Shown: in pieces, positions 24,390-33,365 of the stretch
How the letters are laid out: the number at the start of each line of letters is the position of its first letter
How positions within the stretch are numbered: the first letter of the stretch is position 1
Assembly (NCBI GenBank): GCA_023428025.1
Contig: JAEYZN010000046.1
Coordinates: forward strand, 1-62,200
Length of the DNA stretch: 62,200 nt
Direction: 5' to 3'
DNA from: Bacillota bacterium
Lineage (GTDB): Bacteria; Bacillota; Clostridia; Christensenellales; SZUA-584
Notes under the pieces: generated by a model
Seen by the model: the letters and a program-made list of their open reading frames with translations, nothing else
What the model was told of the DNA's origin: nothing
Databases searched by the model: none
Program-made: the position numbers and the translations under genes

Positions 24390-25640
24390 ATGGTTCTGGA
24401 AAGAAGAGGCGCCGGCGCGATGCTGGTGCTGACGATATTGTTCATACTGTCGGCCTGCGGGCTGCTGGCGTTCCGGCAGGGCGTGTTTGACTTTGGCACC
24501 GCGGCCTTTGGCGTGGGCGTGGCGCTGCTGCTGCTGCTGGGATACAATCTGGCCGCGATCATATTCCGGCATATCGACCGCATCACGCTGGTCATATGCT
24601 ATTTTCTGGTGAGCGTGGGCATGGTGACGCTGGTGCGCCTCGACATGGAGACGGCGGTGCGCCAGCTGATCTGGCTGGCTATTGCCATACTGCTGATGTT
24701 TATCGTGGTGGTGGTGATCAAGCGCGCGCGCGATTTCGGCCGGCTCAACTACCTGATGATGGCGGGCGCGCTGGGGCTGCTCGCGTTTGCGTATCTGTTC
24801 GCACACACCAAAGGCGGCGCGAGAAACTGGGTGAGCCTGGGGCCGGTATCGTTTCAGCCCAGCGAATTCGCCAAGGTGCTGTTCATCCTGGTGTCCGCTT
24901 ACTTTTTCTCGAAGCAGCGCGGCAAATGGTTGACTCTTGGGTATATCGCGTTTGCCGGACTGTGCGTGATCATACTGGTGATGTCCAACGACCTGGGGGC
25001 GGCGCTGCTGTTCGCCGGGACGTTCCTGATCATGTTTTTCGCGGGTACGGGGCGCACGCTGCTCACGCTGGGGGGCCTCGGCGTGGCCGGGGCGGGCGCC
25101 GTGGCCAGCTACTACATGTTCCCGCATGTGCGGACGCGCGTGGAGATATGGGAAAACCCGTGGATGTATCACCGCACCCAAGGCTACCAGATCGTGCAGG
25201 GGCTGATGGCCATCGCGGCGGGCGGCGCGTTCGGCGCGGGGCTGGGAATGGGATACCCCGAGTCGGTGCCGGTGAACACCAGCGACTTCATATTCGCGGT
25301 GATCTGCGAGGAGTTCGGCATTATGTTCGGCATCATCATCATACTGATGTATCTGGTTTTCATCATACGCGGAATGATCATCGCGATGAACGCGGGCTCG
25401 CGGTTTGACGCGCTGCTGGTATTCGGCGCGACGTGCATGCTGTCGCTGCAGTCGTTCATCATCATTGGCGGCGTGATCAAGCTGATACCGCTGACGGGCA
25501 TCACGTTGCCCTTTATCAGCGCGGGCGGCAGCTCGCTGCTGGCGTGCATGGCGCTGGTGGGTATCATAGAAGGGGTGGCTGTGAAGAACGGCGAGCGCGA
25601 CGAGCGCGACATCCGCAAGGCGGGAGGCGAGGTGCTGTGA
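24390..25640 (+). CDS. SEDS peptidoglycan glycosyltransferase (FtsW/RodA/SpoVE family)
   Basis: A 416-residue polytopic membrane protein starting directly after the FHA stop. Family motifs: GGARNWVSLGPVSFQPSEFAK, SNDLGAALLF, YQIVQG and LPFISAGGSSL. SEDS proteins polymerise lipid II glycan strands together with a class B PBP. The next gene is exactly such a PBP and overlaps by 1 bp (TGATG), so they are a matched pair. Whether it serves elongation, division or spore cortex is not clear. Confidence 0.93.
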   Translation: MVLERRGAGAMLVLTILFILSACGLLAFRQGVFDFGTAAFGVGVALLLLLGYNLAAIIFRHIDRITLVICYFLVSVGMVTLVRLDMETAVRQLIWLAIAILLMFIVVVVIKRARDFGRLNYLMMAGALGLLAFAYLFAHTKGGARNWVSLGPVSFQPSEFAKVLFILVSAYFFSKQRGKWLTLGYIAFAGLCVIILVMSNDLGAALLFAGTFLIMFFAGTGRTLLTLGGLGVAGAGAVASYYMFPHVRTRVEIWENPWMYHRTQGYQIVQGLMAIAAGGAFGAGLGMGYPESVPVNTSDFIFAVICEEFGIMFGIIIILMYLVFIIRGMIIAMNAGSRFDALLVFGATCMLSLQSFIIIGGVIKLIPLTGITLPFISAGGSSLLACMALVGIIEGVAVKNGERDERDIRKAGGEVL

Positions 25641-27031
25641 TGAAGAAGAACGTGCTCCGGCGCAACATCCGCACGCTGCTTATCGTGTTTACCGTGATGT
25701 TCGCGGGACTGGTGGTCTATCTCGGATATGCGGTGTTCATGTACGGTGAGCGATGGTTTGTGACGCCGTATAACCCGCGCATACAGAACATGGAGACCAC
25801 GGTGAAGGCGGGGGACCTGCGCGACCGCACGGGCCGCACGCTGCTGTCCATCGACGACGAGGGAAACCGCGTTTACGTGGACGACCGCGGCATGAGGACG
25901 TCCATCGCGCACATCGTGGGCGACAGCTACGGCATGACATACGGCGCGCAGACGATGTTCGCCAAATACCTGTTCGGCTTTGACAAGGACACCATCACGC
26001 GCATCGTGGACCTCGTCTCCGGCGAAGAGCGCAGGGGCAGCGACGTGGCGCTGACGATAGACGCCAGACTGTGCGAGCGCGCGCTGGACGTGATGGACGG
26101 CAGCCGCGGCGCGATCGTGGTGATGAATTATAAGACGGGCGAGATACTCGCCAGCGTGTCGTCCCCCACGTTTGACCCCACCAAGATGGAGGAATTTCTG
26201 GAGGGCGGCGGCGAGAGCGAGCTGGTGAACCGCGCGTTCTCCGGCCTGTATCCGCCGGGCAGCACGTTCAAGCTGGTCACGGCGGCGGCGCTGATCGACA
26301 ACGGCCTGGAGGACTTCACGACGGTGTGCCACGGCAGCACCGAGATAGGCGGGAAGACGATCAAATGCACGGGCGAGCATGAGGAAGAGGACCTGGAGGA
26401 TGCCATACGCCATTCGTGCAACGTGTATTTCGCGGAGGCGGCGCAGCAGTTGGGGGCGCAGAAGCTGCTGGCCGAAGCGAATAAATTTCTGTTCAATAAC
26501 GACATGTTGTTCAACGATGTGGTGATGGGTGAGAGCGTGTACGAGTCCACCGAAGACAAGAACAATCTGTCGTGGTCGTCCATCGGGCAGTATCACGACC
26601 TGATCACGCCGCTGCACGCCTGCATGATCGCCGGGGCCATCGCCAACGACGGCGTGATGATGGAACCCAAGCTGCTCTATACGGTGTCCAACAGCTTGAA
26701 GACCACGTACAGCGTGAAAGGCACCACCGTGACGACGGCGCTGAGCAGCGCGACGGCGGAGAAGCTGCAGGAGATGATGATCGCCGCCGTGAAGGACGGC
26801 ACGGGCAGGAAGGCGGCGCTGGACAACTATGTGGTGGGCGGCAAGACGGGCACGGCGGAAATAGCGGCCGAGGACGGCAACGCGGAGCATGCGTGGTTTG
26901 TGGGCTTTGTGGACGACGGGGCGCATCCGCTCAGCATCGCGGTGATACTGGAAAAGGCCGGTTCGGGCGGCTCCAACGCGGCGCCTGCGGCCAGGAAGGT
27001 GCTGGCCAAGGCGATAGAGCTCGGGTATTGA
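25640..27031 (+). CDS. Class B penicillin-binding protein, PbpA type
   Basis: A 463-residue protein; the AUG at 25640 overlaps the SEDS stop. One N-terminal membrane anchor (about 8-28) precedes a short dimerisation region and a transpeptidase domain with SxxK (GSTFKLV), SxN (HSCNVYF) and KTG (KTGTAE). It cross-links peptidoglycan in the periplasm-equivalent space. It is short compared with PBP2/PBP3 and matches the PbpA type that accompanies FHA and RodA genes. Confidence 0.93.
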   Translation: MKKNVLRRNIRTLLIVFTVMFAGLVVYLGYAVFMYGERWFVTPYNPRIQNMETTVKAGDLRDRTGRTLLSIDDEGNRVYVDDRGMRTSIAHIVGDSYGMTYGAQTMFAKYLFGFDKDTITRIVDLVSGEERRGSDVALTIDARLCERALDVMDGSRGAIVVMNYKTGEILASVSSPTFDPTKMEEFLEGGGESELVNRAFSGLYPPGSTFKLVTAAALIDNGLEDFTTVCHGSTEIGGKTIKCTGEHEEEDLEDAIRHSCNVYFAEAAQQLGAQKLLAEANKFLFNNDMLFNDVVMGESVYESTEDKNNLSWSSIGQYHDLITPLHACMIAGAIANDGVMMEPKLLYTVSNSLKTTYSVKGTTVTTALSSATAEKLQEMMIAAVKDGTGRKAALDNYVVGGKTGTAEIAAEDGNAEHAWFVGFVDDGAHPLSIAVILEKAGSGGSNAAPAARKVLAKAIELGY

Positions 27032-27032
27032 C

Positions 27033-28868
27033 ATGGACCAGATTCGCGAGAAGCTGAAAACCCTGCCCAAGACGCCGGGTGTGTATCTTATGAAAAACGC
27101 CGACGGCAAGGTGATCTACGTGGGCAAGGCGGTGGCGCTGAAAAACCGGGTCAGCAGCTATTTCCAGAACACGCGCAAGGATGCCAAGACGCAGGCGCTG
27201 GTCCGGGAGATCGCCGACTTCGATTACATATTGGTGGGTACGGAGATCGAGGCGCTGATGCTCGAGGCCAACATGATCAAGCGCTACAGCCCGTATTACA
27301 ACATACTGCTGCGCGACGACAAGCACTATCCGTACATCCGTATCGATATGAGCGAGGCGTTTCCGCGCATCCGCGTGACACGCAAGGTGGAGAACGACGG
27401 GGCGAAATACTTCGGCCCGTACATCGCGGCTCACGTGCTACACGAGGTGATGGATACCCTAAGCCGCATGTTCCCGGTGCGCACCTGCCGGCTGGACCTG
27501 CCGGACGGTAAAAAACGCCGCCCGTGCATAAACTATGAGATGGGACGCTGCCTGGCGCCGTGCGCGGGCAAGGTGAGCGAGTACGAATACAAGCGCATGG
27601 TGGATGAGATCATCGACTTTTTGTCGGGCCGTTACAAGGGTTTGAGGCGGCAGTTCGAGGAAGACATGACCGCCGCTTCGGAGAGCATGGAGTATGAGAA
27701 GGCCGCGATGCTGCGGGACCGCATCCGCGCGCTGGAGCGGCTGTTCGAGAAGCAGAAGGCGGCGTTTCCGGACCTCAACGACAAGGACGTGTTCGCCGTG
27801 TGGCAGCAGGGCGATGAAGCGGTGGTGCAGGGCATGTTTGTACGCCGCGGCGAGCTGAACCACACTGAACGTTTTTTTATCAGCTGCGCGGGAGAAGGGC
27901 CCGAAACTGTCCTTTCCCAGGCGCTCAAGCAGTATTATTCCAGTGTGACCGGTGTGGCGAAGCAGATCTATGTGTCGGCGGAGCCGGACGAGAAGGAACT
28001 GATCGAGCAGTGGCTCACGCAGGTGCGCGGCTCCAAGGTGGTCGTCCATGTGCCCGGGAAGGGCGACAATCGCAGGCTGGCGGACATGGCGCTGAACAAC
28101 GCCAGGGAGGCGCTGACGCGCAGGCTCGCAAGACGCCAGCACGAGTACGATCAGACGACGGGCGCGCTTATGGCGCTGAAAGAAGCGCTTGGATTGGATA
28201 CGGACGTGGATCGCATGGAATGCTACGATATATCCAACACACAGGGCACCGACTCGGTGGCGTCGATGGTGGTGTTCCGGGGCGGCAAGCCGGAGAAGAA
28301 GTCGTACCGGCGCTTCAAGATCAAGACGGTGGAGGGCGCGGACGATTTCGCGTCCATGAACGAGGTGCTGACCCGGCGCCTGAAGCGCGCGCTCACGGGC
28401 GCGGAGGGCTTCGACGAGCTGCCAACGCTGATCGTGGTGGACGGCGGCAAGGGACAGCTCCACTCGGCTTACGACGCGTTGGCGTCGCTGGGGCTGGAGG
28501 ACCTGCCGCTCATCAGCCTCGCGAAGCGCGAGGAAGAGGTGTTCGTGGTGGGCCAGAGCGACCCCGTCGTGCTGGATAAAAGCAACCCGGCGCTGAAGCT
28601 GCTGACGCGCATCCGCGACGAGGCGCACCGTTTTGCGATCACGTATCACCGCAGCCTGCGCCTTGGCAAGGTGGAGGATTCGGTGCTGCTGAGGATACCG
28701 CATGTGGGGCCGAACCGCGCGAAGGCGCTGCTCAAGCACTTTGACACGGTGGGAGACATCCGCATGGCCGGTGTGGACGAGATCGCGGGTGTGCCGGGCA
28801 TGGACATTCGGGCGGCGCAGGCTATCGTGGCGTATTTTGAGGCGGAAACAGGGAGCGAGAACGCATAG
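27033..28868 (+). CDS. uvrC: Excinuclease ABC subunit C
   Basis: A 611-residue protein of full length. It has an N-terminal GIY-YIG nuclease domain (GVYLMKN...VIYVGKA), the central UVR motif (MEYEKAAMLRDRIRALERL), the RNase-H-like second nuclease domain (CYDISNTQGTDSVASMVVF) and C-terminal helix-hairpin-helix repeats. UvrC makes the 3' and 5' incisions in nucleotide excision repair. It follows the PBP stop by 1 bp. Confidence 0.97.
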   Translation: MDQIREKLKTLPKTPGVYLMKNADGKVIYVGKAVALKNRVSSYFQNTRKDAKTQALVREIADFDYILVGTEIEALMLEANMIKRYSPYYNILLRDDKHYPYIRIDMSEAFPRIRVTRKVENDGAKYFGPYIAAHVLHEVMDTLSRMFPVRTCRLDLPDGKKRRPCINYEMGRCLAPCAGKVSEYEYKRMVDEIIDFLSGRYKGLRRQFEEDMTAASESMEYEKAAMLRDRIRALERLFEKQKAAFPDLNDKDVFAVWQQGDEAVVQGMFVRRGELNHTERFFISCAGEGPETVLSQALKQYYSSVTGVAKQIYVSAEPDEKELIEQWLTQVRGSKVVVHVPGKGDNRRLADMALNNAREALTRRLARRQHEYDQTTGALMALKEALGLDTDVDRMECYDISNTQGTDSVASMVVFRGGKPEKKSYRRFKIKTVEGADDFASMNEVLTRRLKRALTGAEGFDELPTLIVVDGGKGQLHSAYDALASLGLEDLPLISLAKREEEVFVVGQSDPVVLDKSNPALKLLTRIRDEAHRFAITYHRSLRLGKVEDSVLLRIPHVGPNRAKALLKHFDTVGDIRMAGVDEIAGVPGMDIRAAQAIVAYFEAETGSENA

Positions 28869-28921
28869 GGCGTTGTGCTTTTGCGTGCAGTGGTGTACAC
28901 TTCAATCGAGGAGCGGCATTT

Positions 28922-29821
28922 ATGAGAGAAGCATTCGACATTTTATCCAAGGCGATCACGGATGTCCGGCGGGATGAGCCGATGTCGGCGCATACGTCGT
29001 TTCAGGTGGGCGGCCCGGCGGACGTGATGGCGTTGCCCAAAACGGTGGAAGAGGTGCGGGTGGTCTTAAAGACGGCGCGGTACCTCGGATGTCCGCTGTT
29101 TGTATTGGGGCGGGGCACCAACCTGCTGGTGACCAGCAAAGGGCTGCGCGGTATTGTGATGAAGCTGGCGGACAACTTTTCCGGCCTGGCGTTTGACGGC
29201 AGCTGCGTGATGGCCAAGAGCGGCACGCCGCTGGCCACGTTGGTGAAGGAAGCCGCGGCGCATTGCCTGGGCGGGGCCGAGTTTCTGGGCGGCATCCCCG
29301 GCACGCTGGGCGGCGCGGTGTCTATGAACGCGGGCGCGTACGGCGGCGAGATCGGCGATTTTGTGGAAGAAGTGTTTCTGACATCCGCAGCGGGAGACCT
29401 GGTGTTGCAGCGCAGTGAGATGGATTTTGGATACCGACACAGCATACTGGCGGCGGTGCCGCTGGTGGTGACGGGTGTGCGCCTCAAGTTCTTGTCCTGC
29501 GGCGAGGATGAAAGCCTCAAAAAGCTGGAGGAACTGAACGCGCGCCGACGCGAAAAGCAGCCGCTGGAATACCCGAGCGCGGGCAGCACGTTCAAGCGGC
29601 CCGAGGGCGGCTACGCGGGCACGCTGATCGAGCAGACAGGACTCAAGGGTCTGCGCATCGGCGGCGCGGAGGTGTCGGAAAAGCACGCGGGGTTCGTCAT
29701 CAACCGGGGCGGCGCGACGCCCGAGGAGCTGATCGCGCTGATCGAAGAGGTGCAGGCGCGCGTGTTCCAGGCGAGCGGCCTCTGGCTGGAGCCGGAAGTG
29801 AAGATTGCGGGCGAACGATGA
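28922..29821 (+). CDS. murB: UDP-N-acetylenolpyruvoylglucosamine reductase
   Basis: A 299-residue protein. FAD-binding motifs LGRGTNLLV and GIPGTLGGAVSMNAGAYGGEI are present, with the catalytic Ser in SAGSTFKRP and the C-terminal Glu in EPEVKIAGE. It makes UDP-MurNAc for peptidoglycan in the cytoplasm. It overlaps the PHP gene by 4 bp (ATGA). Its place beside rapZ and whiA is common in Clostridia. Confidence 0.96.
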   Translation: MREAFDILSKAITDVRRDEPMSAHTSFQVGGPADVMALPKTVEEVRVVLKTARYLGCPLFVLGRGTNLLVTSKGLRGIVMKLADNFSGLAFDGSCVMAKSGTPLATLVKEAAAHCLGGAEFLGGIPGTLGGAVSMNAGAYGGEIGDFVEEVFLTSAAGDLVLQRSEMDFGYRHSILAAVPLVVTGVRLKFLSCGEDESLKKLEELNARRREKQPLEYPSAGSTFKRPEGGYAGTLIEQTGLKGLRIGGAEVSEKHAGFVINRGGATPEELIALIEEVQARVFQASGLWLEPEVKIAGER

Positions 29822-30519
29822 GACTGACCGCGGATTACCACACGCACACGATGCACAGCCACGGAAAAGGCACCGTGGACGATAACGTGGAAGCAGCCAT
29901 CAAACAAGGTCTTAATGGAGTTGGCATCACCGATCATTCCATCGGGCATCCGCTGTATGGTATCAGGCGGCGGAATATTGGGCATTATCTGTCCTGTATC
30001 GACCGCGCAAAGGAGAAATATGCCGGGCGCATCGAGGTGCGCGCAGGCGTCGAGCTGAACCTCATCGGCCTGGACGGCAGCGTGGACCTGCCGGAGGGCG
30101 TTTTCGATACCGTGATCATGGGCTACCACAAGGCAGCGATGTGCCGGGACCTGCGCACGTTGTGGACGTTTGCCACGCCGGGCCGCAGCGGCCGCGCCGA
30201 TGTGATCACCCAAGGCTATATACGGGCGATGCAGCGCCACCGCATCGACATCATCTCGCACCCCGGTTACGGCGTGCCGGTCAACATCCCGCTGCTGGCG
30301 CAGGCCTGCGCGGATTACGGCGTGCTGTTTGAGATCAACGAAAAGCATGGGGACCTGCACCCTGACGATATCGCCGCGGCGGCGGCAACCGGCGCACGGT
30401 TCGTGATATCGAGCGACGCGCACCGGCCGGAGCACGTGGGGCAGGCTCCGGCTGCGCTGGAGCTGGCCCAAAGAGCCGGGCTCACCACAGAAAATATCGC
30501 CAATGTGACGGAGGAATAA
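29818..30519 (+). CDS. PHP-domain phosphoesterase
   Basis: A 233-residue protein. PHP metal-site motifs: DYHTHTMHSHGKG, GITDHS, GVELN, SHPGYG and SDAHRPEHVG, consistent with a trinuclear metal phosphoesterase. Its substrate is unknown; homologues similar to YcdX occur widely. It starts inside the murB stop (ATGA) and is directly followed by rapZ, so it is part of the operon. Confidence 0.9.
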   Translation: MRLTADYHTHTMHSHGKGTVDDNVEAAIKQGLNGVGITDHSIGHPLYGIRRRNIGHYLSCIDRAKEKYAGRIEVRAGVELNLIGLDGSVDLPEGVFDTVIMGYHKAAMCRDLRTLWTFATPGRSGRADVITQGYIRAMQRHRIDIISHPGYGVPVNIPLLAQACADYGVLFEINEKHGDLHPDDIAAAAATGARFVISSDAHRPEHVGQAPAALELAQRAGLTTENIANVTEE

Positions 30520-31380
30520 ATGAAATTTGTGATCATCACCGGATTGTCCGGCGCGGGCCGGTCCCAGGCGCTCAAGCGCTTTGAGGACATGGGCTATTTC
30601 TGCGTGGACAACCTGCCCCCCAAGCTGATCCCCGAGTTTGCCAAGATCTGCTTTGAGAACGACGATATCAGCAAGGCCGCGACGGTGGTGGACATGCGCA
30701 TGGGCGACATGTTCGAGGATATATTCGCCACGATCGTTCGCCTTAAAGAGATGGACGACATCGAGCTGTCCATACTGTTTCTGGACGCGGACGACGAGGC
30801 GCTGGTGCGCCGGTTCAAGGAAACGCGGCGGCGGCACCCGCTGTCGCCCGACGGCAGCGTCATCAGCGGCATATCGCGCGAGCGCGAGCGCTTAAAGCGC
30901 ATCAAGGACATTGCCAACAATATCGTGGACACCTCCACCTATTCGCTGAAAAAGCTGGGCGAGACGATAGACCGGCTGTTTTGCGAAGAGGATGAGAAGG
31001 GCATACTGGTCACCGTCACCACGTTCGGTTACAAGCGCGGTATTCCCATCGACGCGGACATGGTGTTTGACATGCGGTTTCTGCCCAACCCGTTCTACGA
31101 GGAGGCGTTGCGCGACAATACCGGACGCGACCAGGGCGTGAAGGATTTCGTGCTGTCCTTCCCGCGGGCGCACATATTCCTCGACAAGATCAATGAACTG
31201 GTCAACTACGTTGCGCCATATTATCTGGAGCAGGATAAAAAGACGCTGGTTATCGCGATCGGCTGCACGGGCGGCGTGCACCGCAGCGTGGTGATCGCCG
31301 AGGAACTGTACCGGATATTCCAGGGCCAGGGACACCGCGTGAACATTGAGCACCGGGACCTGATGTATTACAAGCGTTAA
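30520..31380 (+). CDS. rapZ: RapZ/YvcJ nucleotide-binding adaptor
   Basis: A 286-residue protein beginning right after the PHP stop. The P-loop is GLSGAGRS, with Arg14 where Lys is usual; the next motif YFCVDNLPPKL and the C-terminal IGCTGGVHRSVVIAEEL are standard. In E. coli RapZ controls GlmS by guiding RNase E; in Firmicutes YvcJ affects competence and cell-wall precursors. The Lys-to-Arg change also occurs in actinobacterial members, so it need not mean loss of function. Confidence 0.94.
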   Translation: MKFVIITGLSGAGRSQALKRFEDMGYFCVDNLPPKLIPEFAKICFENDDISKAATVVDMRMGDMFEDIFATIVRLKEMDDIELSILFLDADDEALVRRFKETRRRHPLSPDGSVISGISRERERLKRIKDIANNIVDTSTYSLKKLGETIDRLFCEEDEKGILVTVTTFGYKRGIPIDADMVFDMRFLPNPFYEEALRDNTGRDQGVKDFVLSFPRAHIFLDKINELVNYVAPYYLEQDKKTLVIAIGCTGGVHRSVVIAEELYRIFQGQGHRVNIEHRDLMYYKR

Positions 31381-31389
31381 GGAGAAGGC

Positions 31390-32319
31390 ATGTCGTTTTC
31401 CGCAAACGCAAAGGCCGAGGTGTGCCGCCAGGCGGCGGGCAGCGAATGCTGCGAGCTGGCCGAGCTGGCCGCGATGATCCATACGGCGGGTTCCATCAGC
31501 ATATCGGGCGGGGCGTTCACGCTGCGGCTGGATACCGAGAACGCGGCGGTGGCGCGGCGGGCGTTTCTGCTGATCAAAAACCTGTATGGCGTTTCCGCCA
31601 CAACCCAGATGCACTCCAACCAGCTCAAGCACAACCACATCTATTCGCTGACGATCGACGCGTCCATCGCGCGGATGGTGGCGATGGATGTGCGGCTGAT
31701 CGGCGAGGAAGGCTTGGGAATGGGCGCGGATACGTCCTTCCTGAGCAGCCGGTGCTGCAAGGTGGCGTTTGTGCGCGGCGCGTTTTTGGGCGGCGGGTCC
31801 GTCACCAACCCGGAGAAGCGCTATCATCTGGAATTTGTCTGCGGCCAAAAGGAATTTGCGCAAGGGCTGTTGAATATAATTAACGTACTGGGAATTGCCG
31901 CGAGGATGATAGAGCGCGGCAAGAACTATGTGGTCTATCTGAAGGAAGGCGACGCGATCGTGACGCTGCTGACGATGATCGGCGCGCACGCATCGATACT
32001 GAGTATTGAAAACATCCGCGTGATGAAGAGCGTCCGCAATACTGTCAACAGAAAGGTCAACTGCGAAACGGGCAACCTCTCCAAGACGGTGAACGCATCG
32101 GTGCGGCAGCAGGAAAGCATCGAGTATATAAGAACTCATATGGGGCTGGATAAACTGGCCCCCGGGCTTCGCGAGGTGGCGGAGGCGCGGATTAATAACC
32201 CCGAGGCAACGCTGGAAGAACTGGCGGCTGTGGTGGGCGCCGGTTCAAAATCGGGCATCAACCATAAGCTGAGAAAGCTCAACAGCATTGCCGAGAACCT
32301 TAAATCGACAAGGGGGTAG
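31390..32319 (+). CDS. whiA: WhiA DNA-binding protein
   Basis: A 309-residue protein. It has the LAGLIDADG-related N-terminal domain (FVRGAFLGGGSV) and a C-terminal helix-turn-helix (about 260-300, ATLEELAAVVGAGSKSGINHKLRKLN). WhiA influences cell division and sporulation septation. It follows rapZ by 9 bp, as in Bacillus, but the yvcK gene that usually sits between them is missing here. Confidence 0.95.
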   Translation: MSFSANAKAEVCRQAAGSECCELAELAAMIHTAGSISISGGAFTLRLDTENAAVARRAFLLIKNLYGVSATTQMHSNQLKHNHIYSLTIDASIARMVAMDVRLIGEEGLGMGADTSFLSSRCCKVAFVRGAFLGGGSVTNPEKRYHLEFVCGQKEFAQGLLNIINVLGIAARMIERGKNYVVYLKEGDAIVTLLTMIGAHASILSIENIRVMKSVRNTVNRKVNCETGNLSKTVNASVRQQESIEYIRTHMGLDKLAPGLREVAEARINNPEATLEELAAVVGAGSKSGINHKLRKLNSIAENLKSTRG

Positions 32320-32324
32320 GATAA

Positions 32325-32582
32325 ATGCAGGCGAAAGAGCTGACCATCACAAATGTGGACGGCCTTCGCGCGTCTAAGGCGGCGATGTTTGTTCAGGTCG
32401 CCGGCGGATTTGCTTCGCAGGTATTTGTGGAAAAGGGAAACAAGAAGATCAACGCCAAGAGCATCATGGGCGTACTGTCCCTCGGTGTGAAACAGGGAGA
32501 GAAGATCTACGTGTTTGCGAACGGCAAAGACGAGAAGGAAGCGATCGAGGCGATCGAGAGATTGGTGAACACCGCGTTCTAG
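32325..32582 (+). CDS. crh: Crh-like HPr-family protein lacking the PTS histidine
   Basis: An 85-residue protein with the HPr fold. Position 15, the phospho-accepting His in HPr, is Arg (GLRASKAA instead of GLHARPAA), so it cannot carry phosphate in the sugar PTS. The regulatory Ser46 is kept in INAKSIMG. This is the Crh pattern, where His15 is Gln in Bacillus. It follows whiA by 5 bp, the same order rapZ-whiA-crh as Bacillus. If Ser46 is phosphorylated by HPr kinase, it could act as a CcpA corepressor (inference). Confidence 0.85.
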   Translation: MQAKELTITNVDGLRASKAAMFVQVAGGFASQVFVEKGNKKINAKSIMGVLSLGVKQGEKIYVFANGKDEKEAIEAIERLVNTAF

Positions 32583-32620
32583 GCAGGAATAAGGACAGCC
32601 TTATATGAAAAAACGGGCAT

Positions 32621-32661
32621 AAGCCGCAAGCTTTAGGGTCTGTGGCTTTTTGTGTTTTTTT
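32621..32661 (+). terminator. Terminator after the uvrC-murB-rapZ-whiA-crh run
   Basis: AAGCCGCA and TGTGGCTT make an 8-bp stem with a 12-nt loop, followed by a long T-rich tract ending near 32661. Confidence 0.75.
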
Positions 32662-32700
32662 AGACCTTTGTGAAACGCAAAAATTAAAGAAGATGTAAAG

Positions 32701-32755
32701 TATGCTTTGAAATTTGCAAAGCATATTTGACAATTCTATTCATAAGCATTATACT
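32701..32755 (+). promoter_or_regulatory. Promoter and operator-like dyad for the XRE gene
   Basis: TTGACA (32727-32732) and TATACT (32750-32755) have a 17-bp spacer. Directly upstream, TATGCTTTG (32701-32709) and CAAAGCATA (32717-32725) form a perfect 9-bp inverted repeat that abuts the -35. This is a natural place for autoregulation by the XRE protein encoded next. Confidence 0.6.
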
Positions 32756-32781
32756 GGTGCTGTATTAAGGGAGGTATGACA

Positions 32782-33021
32782 TTGGACGACAGGGGCAAAC
32801 TCAAAAACCGTTTGAAGGTGGCACGCGCCGAAATGAATATCTCTCAGGAGCAGCTTGCCCGTGTGGCAGGGGTCAGCCGGCAAACAATCGGTTACATCGA
32901 AACCGGTCAATATTGCCCGACAGCCAGGCTGGCCCTCATCCTTGCAAAATGTTTAAAAAAGAATTTTGAAGACTTATTCTACTTAGAGGAGGAAGATGGC
33001 CATGCGCAGAGAAAACGCTGA
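32782..33021 (+). CDS. XRE-family helix-turn-helix regulator
   Basis: A 79-residue protein. UUG 32782 is chosen: AGGGAGG ends at 32774, 7 nt before it but only 1 nt before the alternative AUG 32776. It consists almost only of an HTH_3 domain (ISQEQLARVAGVSRQTIGYIETGQ). It overlaps the next gene, a small membrane protein, by about 20 bp. This two-gene arrangement is frequent in Firmicutes, where the membrane partner may sense a signal. Confidence 0.88.
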   Translation: MDDRGKLKNRLKVARAEMNISQEQLARVAGVSRQTIGYIETGQYCPTARLALILAKCLKKNFEDLFYLEEEDGHAQRKR

Positions 33022-33346
33022 GCAAAGTAAAGAGACCCCGCTTTACGGTGTGGTTGATGAGCGGACCAAATCGATTGTATACCAGGGAGACGCGTATGCC
33101 GGGCGGTTTATAATGTATGCGGTGCTGCTGGACGTTTTCCTGCGCGGGTTATTTCAAGGCAGCCCTTTTTTCGCTGCAAACTGGGATTTGCTGCTTATTG
33201 TTATTGTGGGATCGCTGGTTTCCACATCGTATCAGATTAAAAACAAAGTGATGCTTAACCGCCCGGTGTCCAGAATCCTTATCTACCTGATAACGATCGT
33301 CGCTGTCAGTGCCGCGATTGCAGCCGCTCTCATCTTTATTTTCTGA
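33002..33346 (+). CDS. Small membrane protein partnered with XRE regulator
   Basis: A 114-residue protein; AUG 33002 has AGAGGAGG 9 nt upstream (AUG 32996 is also possible). Three hydrophobic segments are visible after a charged N-terminal stretch (DERTKSIVYQGDAYAGR). It resembles uncharacterised DUF6773-like proteins found after XRE genes; that name is tentative. It overlaps the XRE gene, indicating co-translation. Confidence 0.7.
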   Translation: MRRENAEQSKETPLYGVVDERTKSIVYQGDAYAGRFIMYAVLLDVFLRGLFQGSPFFAANWDLLLIVIVGSLVSTSYQIKNKVMLNRPVSRILIYLITIVAVSAAIAAALIFIF

Positions 33347-33365
33347 AACGAATGTTCCGGAGGCT

